Positions 59,592-64,000 of a stretch of 64,000 nucleotides of DNA are shown here, piece by piece. The notes under the pieces are model-generated. The model ran no database searches. It was not told the origin of the DNA and saw only the letters and a list, made by a program, of their open reading frames with translations. The position numbers and the translations under genes are program-made. The DNA is from a bacterium (lineage in GTDB: Bacteria; Bacteroidota; Bacteroidia; Chitinophagales; Saprospiraceae): contig JANSXW010000004.1 of assembly GCA_024742755.1 (NCBI GenBank), forward strand, positions 32,666 to 96,665. Direction: 5' to 3'. Position 1 is the first letter of the stretch, and every line of letters begins with the position of its first letter.

Positions 59592-59668
59592 TGGGGTTTT
59601 GCGCTCTAAAATAGGGCATTTTGGGTCAGTCAGGCAAATTTTGACCGGCTGTATTTTGTAATGTGCGC

Positions 59669-61120
59669 TTAATTCGACTTCCAAAAATAAGGCGTAAACA
59701 GCACCAAAATCGTAAACAGCTCCAACCGGCCAAGCAGCATGAGAATCGATAGGAACAGCTTAATCGACGGGCTCAGCCAGGCAAAGTTGTCGACCGGGCC
59801 AACACCACCAATGCCGGGGCCAACGTTGCCCAGCGCAGTGGCCGTAGCACCTACCGCTGTAGTGAATTCCAAACCCAGGGCGGCTACGACAATAGACCCA
59901 ATGACAAATAAGATCATGTACAGCAACAGGAAAATAATGATGTGGGTAAGTATCCGCCCGGTCACGACCTGCCCGTTCAGCTTCAGCGGGATGACCGCCC
60001 GCGGGTGCAGGATGCGCTTGAACTCCAGGAAGGAATTCTTGAAGAAAACCAAATGCCGGATCAGCTTGATGCCGCCACTCGTAGAGCCGGCACAGGCGCC
60101 CAGAAAAAGCAGGACAAAAAACAGCATCGTCAGGGCATTGCCCCAGGAAGTGTAGTCAGCCGAGACAAAACCGGTGGTGGTGATCAGGGAAACGATCTGA
60201 AAAAGGCTGTCCCGGAATGCTTTTTCCCAGGATAGGTCGGTATTGTTGTGTACCGCCAGCGTAACAATGACCGCCAGCAAGCCCACGATGGTCAGGTAGG
60301 CCCGGAACTCATCGCTTTGCCATACATTTTTGAACTTCCCCTTCAGCCCGAAGTATATCACCGTGTAGTTGGTGCCCGCCAGAAACATGAAGAAAATAAT
60401 GGGGTACTGCACCTGCGGAAGGTCGTAATGCGCCATACTGGCATTCTTGGTGGAGAAACCGCCAGTCGCCATCGTCGTGAGGGCGTGGTTGATGGCTTCG
60501 TAGAAATCCAAGCCTGCAATCAGAAGTACAATACACAACAGTCCGGTCAGCCCCACATAAATTTGCCACAGCCGCTTGGCTGTTTCCCGAATCCGGGGGT
60601 GAAGTTTATCAGAGGTCGGGCCCGGGGCTTCCGCTACAAAGAGCTCGATGCCACCAATGCCCAGGAGCGGGAAGATGGCTACCGTCAGTACAATAATGCC
60701 CATGCCGCCGATCCATTGCGTTAAGCTGCGCCAGAAAAGGATGCCCTTGGGGACAGACTCAATGTCAGTCAGCACAGACGCTCCGGTAGTGGTCATGCCT
60801 GAGACCGTTTCAAAGAAGGCCCCAATCACATCAGGAATCACCCCGCTGAGCAGGTAGGGCAGCATCCCAAAGGTGACCATCGCCAGCCAGCCCAGGGCAA
60901 CGATCAGGTAGCCTTCTCTTTTTTTGATGTTGCCAGTGCCAGGTATGGGAATGAGCCAAAGCGCCCCCCCCACGACAATACAAATCAGCCCGCTGTTGAG
61001 CAGTGCCCAAAAGTCCCCGCTTTCGTAGTAGAGCGAAAATGGAATACCGAACAGCATCATGCCCCCGATGAGCATGAGCAGGACGGCAATAACGCGGGCA
61101 ATAGGTCTGAAATTGATCAT
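59669..61120 (-). CDS. trkH: Potassium uptake channel subunit TrkH
   Basis: K+ channel subunit with four pseudo-repeats. 483 residues and about ten to twelve membrane segments. Selectivity-filter-like segments are visible: MTTTGASVLTDIES (near residues 110-123), MATGGFSTKNASM, ITTTGFVSADYTSWG and NVGPGIGGVGPVDNFA (near 438-453). The segment SGMTTTGASV and the Gly residues after Thr are as in TrkH. It follows trkA by 24 bases on the same strand. Its N-terminus (MINFRPIARVIAVLLML) is a membrane helix. Confidence 0.94.
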   Translation of the reverse strand: MINFRPIARVIAVLLMLIGGMMLFGIPFSLYYESGDFWALLNSGLICIVVGGALWLIPIPGTGNIKKREGYLIVALGWLAMVTFGMLPYLLSGVIPDVIGAFFETVSGMTTTGASVLTDIESVPKGILFWRSLTQWIGGMGIIVLTVAIFPLLGIGGIELFVAEAPGPTSDKLHPRIRETAKRLWQIYVGLTGLLCIVLLIAGLDFYEAINHALTTMATGGFSTKNASMAHYDLPQVQYPIIFFMFLAGTNYTVIYFGLKGKFKNVWQSDEFRAYLTIVGLLAVIVTLAVHNNTDLSWEKAFRDSLFQIVSLITTTGFVSADYTSWGNALTMLFFVLLFLGACAGSTSGGIKLIRHLVFFKNSFLEFKRILHPRAVIPLKLNGQVVTGRILTHIIIFLLLYMILFVIGSIVVAALGLEFTTAVGATATALGNVGPGIGGVGPVDNFAWLSPSIKLFLSILMLLGRLELFTILVLFTPYFWKSN

Positions 61121-61144
61121 TGGCAGTGGCGATTGAAGCTGAGC

Positions 61145-62488
61145 TTAGTGGAATAATTGTTCGAGCTTATCAATGGCCTCGGGCAAGGCAAAGACAATCA
61201 CCTTGTCGTTGAGCTGAAGCTGAAACTCCCCATCCGGGATCAGCGCCTCATCGCCACGGATCACCCCGCCAATGAGTGCGGTATCAGGAAAATGGAGGTC
61301 TTTTAAAGGCTTGCGGGTCGTTTTGTTGGATTTGTGGATGAGGTATTCGATGACCTCGGCGTCCACACCGTGCAGGCTGGTAATGGCTTCCACTTTGCCC
61401 TTTCGGATAAACCGGAAAATATTATTGGCGGCAATCAGCTTTTTGTTGATGAGGGTGTCCACCCCAATATTTTGGGAGATGTGGATGTACTCTTTGTTTT
61501 CTACCTGCGCAATGGTTTTGTACACACCGTGGTTCTTGGCGGTAAGGCTGGCAATGATGTTGGTCTCGGAGTTGCTGCTCAGCGCCACAAAGGCGTCCAT
61601 GTTGTTCAGCCCTTCTTCCACCAGGAGGTCAATATTGCTGGCATCGCCGTTGATGATGAGGCTGTTGTTGAGCTGTTCCGCCAAAACTTTACAACGCTCC
61701 TTGTCACTTTCGATGACCGTGATGTTGTACTCGTTTTCCAGTTGTTTGGCCGTAGCCAGGCCCAGGGGCGTGCCGCCAAGGATCATCACATTCTTGACCT
61801 TGTACTTTTGCTTGCCGATCAGGTTATTGAGCTTTTCCATGTTCTTCTTCTTCGTGATGAAGTAGACATGGTCCCCCCGGCGCAGGATGGTCTGCCCCCG
61901 TGGGATAATGGTGCGGTGCCCCCGCAGGATGGCGATAGGGCGCAGGTTGAGATCGGTGTCCTGTTCGTCATCAATATTGAAGAGCTGTTGGTTAACCAGC
62001 GGGCTGTACTCATCGAGGGTAACGCCAATCAGGTTGATTTTGCCATCTTCAAAGGCGAAGTGGTCGGTAAAGGAACACTCCCGGATCAGCCGCCGGATTT
62101 CCTCCCCGGCCAGCAGGACCGGAGAGATCAGGGAGTCCACACCCAGCTCCCGGAAGGTCTCCCTTTGAGAGTCCTCCAGGTATTCGTGGTTGCTCACCCG
62201 GGCTATGGTCTGCCGGGCCCCCATCTTTTTGGCGAGGATCGCGGTGACGAGGTTGGTTTTTTCGGAAGTGGTGACCGCCAGTACGAGGCGGGCACGGTTC
62301 ACGTCGGCCTGCCGGAGGATGTCAATGGAGGAGGCGTCGCCGCGCAGGGTCATGACATCAAGGTGGGTGGCGGCATAGTCAAGCACCTCCTGATTGGTGT
62401 CAATGAGGACGATATCCTGCTTTTCAAAGGACAGCAGCTCGGCCAGGTGGAAACCTATATCGCCGGCTCCTGCGATTACAATCTTCAT
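61145..62488 (-). CDS. trkA: Trk potassium uptake regulatory protein TrkA
   Basis: Cytoplasmic NAD(H)-binding ring that gates TrkH. It has 447 residues in two repeats, each with a Rossmann domain and a TrkA_C domain. The repeats begin at residues 1 (MKIVIAGAGDIGFHLAELLS) and about 232 (VMILGGTPLGLATAKQLE). The first Rossmann loop is intact (GAGDIG), the second reads GGTPLG. TrkA_C-like segments follow at about 135-220 and 360-447. It is first in the trkA-trkH operon; its start is divergent from the tyrosine phosphatase gene. Confidence 0.95.
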   Translation of the reverse strand: MKIVIAGAGDIGFHLAELLSFEKQDIVLIDTNQEVLDYAATHLDVMTLRGDASSIDILRQADVNRARLVLAVTTSEKTNLVTAILAKKMGARQTIARVSNHEYLEDSQRETFRELGVDSLISPVLLAGEEIRRLIRECSFTDHFAFEDGKINLIGVTLDEYSPLVNQQLFNIDDEQDTDLNLRPIAILRGHRTIIPRGQTILRRGDHVYFITKKKNMEKLNNLIGKQKYKVKNVMILGGTPLGLATAKQLENEYNITVIESDKERCKVLAEQLNNSLIINGDASNIDLLVEEGLNNMDAFVALSSNSETNIIASLTAKNHGVYKTIAQVENKEYIHISQNIGVDTLINKKLIAANNIFRFIRKGKVEAITSLHGVDAEVIEYLIHKSNKTTRKPLKDLHFPDTALIGGVIRGDEALIPDGEFQLQLNDKVIVFALPEAIDKLEQLFH

Positions 62489-62603
62489 GATTAGAACTTT
62501 TCAAAATCGAGGGCAGTTGTTTGTACAACGATCCTTTCCAGGCTGCAAATATAGGCAGGGTCATGGAAAGTAAGATTACTTTGGGTTTTAAATGCGGGTC
62601 ACT

Positions 62604-63056
62604 ATGAAAATCTTAATGGTTTGTTTGGGAAATATTTGCCGCTCTCCCCTGGCGCAGGGGATTTTGGAACGTAAAGTCGCGGCTCAGGGCCTGGATTGGG
62701 AAATTGACTCTGCCGGCACCGGCTCCTGGCACATCGGTGAAAAGCCGGACCCCCGTTCGGTTTATACTGCGGGCCAGCACGGGCTTGATATCTCTTCCCA
62801 GCGCGCCCGGCAGTTCCGCCGGCAGGACCTCCGGGACTTTGACCTCGTCCTCGCTATGGACCAATCCAACTACCGGGACATTCTTCGCCTGGCCCAGTCG
62901 CCAGCTGAAGAAGCAAAAGTTAAAAAAATACTGGACTACGCTTCTGATGGAGACGGCGGGGACGTGCCCGACCCTTACTGGGATGATGATGGCTTTGAGA
63001 AGGTGTATCAAATGCTGGACCAGGCTTGTGATGCACTCATTGAGGCGCACCGGTAA
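62604..63056 (+). CDS. Low-molecular-weight protein-tyrosine phosphatase
   Basis: A 150-residue phosphatase from the ATG at 62604 (MKILMVCLGNICRSPLAQG); an ATG 12 bases earlier adds four residues. The P-loop is CLGNICRS (near residues 7-14; C-x5-R-S) and the general acid is Asp in VPDPYWDDD (near residues 123-131). It dephosphorylates protein tyrosines, possibly of a capsule kinase, but no such kinase is adjacent. It ends at a strong terminator. A TTACTTTG element, one base off the -7 consensus, lies 20 bases before the start. Confidence 0.93.
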   Translation: MKILMVCLGNICRSPLAQGILERKVAAQGLDWEIDSAGTGSWHIGEKPDPRSVYTAGQHGLDISSQRARQFRRQDLRDFDLVLAMDQSNYRDILRLAQSPAEEAKVKKILDYASDGDGGDVPDPYWDDDGFEKVYQMLDQACDALIEAHR

Positions 63057-63094
63057 GGGCCCCTGACGAATACGCCCTCTACATACGGGATCAG

Positions 63095-63136
63095 AAACGG
63101 CTGGTACAGACTTTTACGTTTATACCAGCCGTTTTT
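63095..63136. terminator. Rho-independent terminator between the phosphatase and YceI genes
   Basis: AAACGGCTGGTA (63095-63106) pairs perfectly with TACCAGCCGTTT (63123-63134), followed by more T on the plus strand. The A/T arms make it work in both directions, 38 bases after the phosphatase stop and 22 bases after the YceI stop. Confidence 0.88.
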
Positions 63137-63158
63137 CATTACAGGGTAGGAAGGCGGA

Positions 63159-63833
63159 TTACCCGGCCTTCGCCATCAGGTCGATGATCAGTGCCACTTC
63201 GTCTTTGATGATATTGTCCTTGACGACACCAAGGGCAGAGGCGCCGTACATGACTTCCCACTGCGTGCGGTCGATGACAAACTGAGGCGTGGTGGCCTTG
63301 AGCATGCCGTTTTCCATGCTGATGTTAGCAGGAATAGTCACGCTTTTGGTGATGCCCTTCATCGTCAGGTTGCCGGTAATGGTATGGGTGGCGTCTGGCT
63401 TATCGGTGGCAGGTTCTACCTTGGCGATTTCAAAGGTAGCCGTAGGGTGTGCGCCCACGTTGAAGAAATCATCGCTCTTCAGGTGCCCTTCCAGGTCCTG
63501 ACGCTTCTCCGGGTTGTCTATGTCGGTATCCGTGATGGTATTCATATCGATCACAAACTTGCCTCCTGAAAGATTGCTGCCCTCAACATTGAGCTGCCCT
63601 TCTTTCAGCTTGATGTAGCCTGTGTGTGAATTGCCGACGAGTTTGCCACCGGTCCAGTTAATTTTGCTGGCTTCAGTGTCTACGGTATATGCCGCGCCAG
63701 AAGTGCTTTCAGAGGTGGTGGTTTCTACCTTTTCCTGAGCTTCTACTTTTTCGCCTTCGGGCGTTTGTCCGCAGGAAACGAGTACCGCGCTCAGCAATAG
63801 TGCTGCGCCGTAAAGGAGCATTGCCTTTTTCAT
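63159..63833 (-). CDS. YceI family lipoprotein
   Basis: A 224-residue protein with a lipoprotein signal (LLSAVLVSCGQTPE, Cys21) and a Glu/Thr/Ser-rich linker (about 24-46), then a YceI lipocalin-like domain at about 47-222. The signature KINWTGGKLVGNSHTGYIKLKEG (near 58-80), FVIDMNTITDTDI and LKSDDFFNVGAHPTATFEI are typical. YceI proteins bind isoprenoid or amphiphilic ligands; a periplasmic role is expected. The end VKDNIIKDEVALIIDLMA is also typical. Confidence 0.92.
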   Translation of the reverse strand: MKKAMLLYGAALLLSAVLVSCGQTPEGEKVEAQEKVETTTSESTSGAAYTVDTEASKINWTGGKLVGNSHTGYIKLKEGQLNVEGSNLSGGKFVIDMNTITDTDIDNPEKRQDLEGHLKSDDFFNVGAHPTATFEIAKVEPATDKPDATHTITGNLTMKGITKSVTIPANISMENGMLKATTPQFVIDRTQWEVMYGASALGVVKDNIIKDEVALIIDLMAKAG

Positions 63834-63843
63834 AATGGATGAT

Positions 63844-63851
63844 TAAAAGTA
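63844..63851 (-). promoter_or_regulatory. -7-like element for the YceI gene
   Basis: The minus strand reads TACTTTTA, one base off TAnnTTTG, 10 bases before the start at 63833. Confidence 0.35.
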
Positions 63852-63932
63852 TTGAATGAATTAGAGTTTATTAAGGTAGGTTTTGTATAGGGTATGGATG
63901 AGTATTTTTTGCCAGATCAAAGAACGCCCGGA

Positions 63933-63957
63933 ACCTCGTAGCCTAAGCTACGAAGGT
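63933..63957. repeat. Hairpin in the intergenic region at the window end
   Basis: CGTAGC (63937-63942) pairs with GCTACG (63947-63952) over the loop CTAA; ACCT and AGGT extend it with one bulged base. The surrounding 63900-64000 has no gene and looks like the element near 36605-36710. It is cut by the window edge. Confidence 0.5.
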
Positions 63958-64000
63958 GAGGACGAGATGCAGAGCTGGTGAAAAAGACCATTCAGAGACA

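Noticed and set aside
61334..62494. 386-codon plus-strand frame opposite trkA
   Set aside because: Shadow of trkA; low-complexity composition typical of antisense frames.
1..64000. Prophage, transposon or CRISPR array
   Set aside because: No integrase, transposase, phage structural gene or regularly spaced repeat was seen anywhere.

Overview
This window looks like chromosomal DNA of a marine-type Bacteroidota, most like Saprospiria (Lewinella/Phaeodactylibacter relatives). The reasons are: secreted proteins ending in type IX secretion (T9SS) type A sorting domains; a TonB receptor next to a DUF4249 lipoprotein; a periplasmic Reg_prop/Y_Y_Y sensor; a full-length bifunctional hisB and hisIE; a kynurenine 3-monooxygenase; and Bacteroidota-type -7 promoter elements (TAnnTTTG) in front of many genes. 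No rRNA, tRNA, CRISPR array or transposase was seen. The taxonomic call is inference from gene content.

Layout. 1-6.3 kb (mostly minus strand): a DUF2851 gene cut by the window edge, a small membrane protein, an overlapping pair of an NDP-hexose 2,3-dehydratase and a GT61-like glycosyltransferase, a lipoprotein with nadD, and dnaN. 6.5-12.9 kb (plus): a non-catalytic M16 peptidase homologue, then the cell-shape cluster mreB-mreC-mreD-mrdA followed by folA. 12.9-17.7 kb: two GT2 glycosyltransferases, a nitroreductase, and the operon hisB-hisH-hisA. 17.8-26.9 kb: a LamG protein, a three-gene set (membrane protein, winged-helix regulator, DUF4173-like membrane protein) carrying two copies of one palindromic operator, a T9SS beta-propeller protein, and a propeller-adenylate cyclase fusion. 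27.2-36.4 kb: a SRPBCC/GyrI protein, two MscS channels, an M48 peptidase lipoprotein, a DUF6438 lipoprotein, a PAP2-like protein with kmo, a GT4 glycosyltransferase, and an IscA-type protein. 36.8-43.8 kb: tdk, a frameshifted lipoprotein gene, a TonB receptor with a DUF4249 lipoprotein, and a two-gene PtuA/PtuB (Septu-type) defence module. 43.9-50.6 kb: a NatA/NatB-like ABC exporter, a membrane protein overlapping endonuclease V, a lipoprotein, a PagL-like outer membrane protein, and a serine hydrolase. 50.6-64 kb: two large tandem T9SS paralogues, hisF-hisIE, mtnA, two small tandem membrane paralogues, trkA-trkH, a low-molecular-weight tyrosine phosphatase and a YceI lipoprotein.

How the genes work together. 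The mre cluster and mrdA form the elongasome. hisBHA and hisF-hisIE are two separated halves of the histidine operon. The winged-helix regulator probably represses its own operon and the DUF4173 gene through ACTTTGA-N3-TCAAAGT sites that overlap the -7 elements. The clearest accessory system is the Septu-like ATPase/HNH pair. The most unusual metabolic gene is the NDP-hexose 2,3-dehydratase, a deoxysugar enzyme best known from actinomycete glycosylated antibiotics, here coupled to a polysaccharide-type glycosyltransferase.
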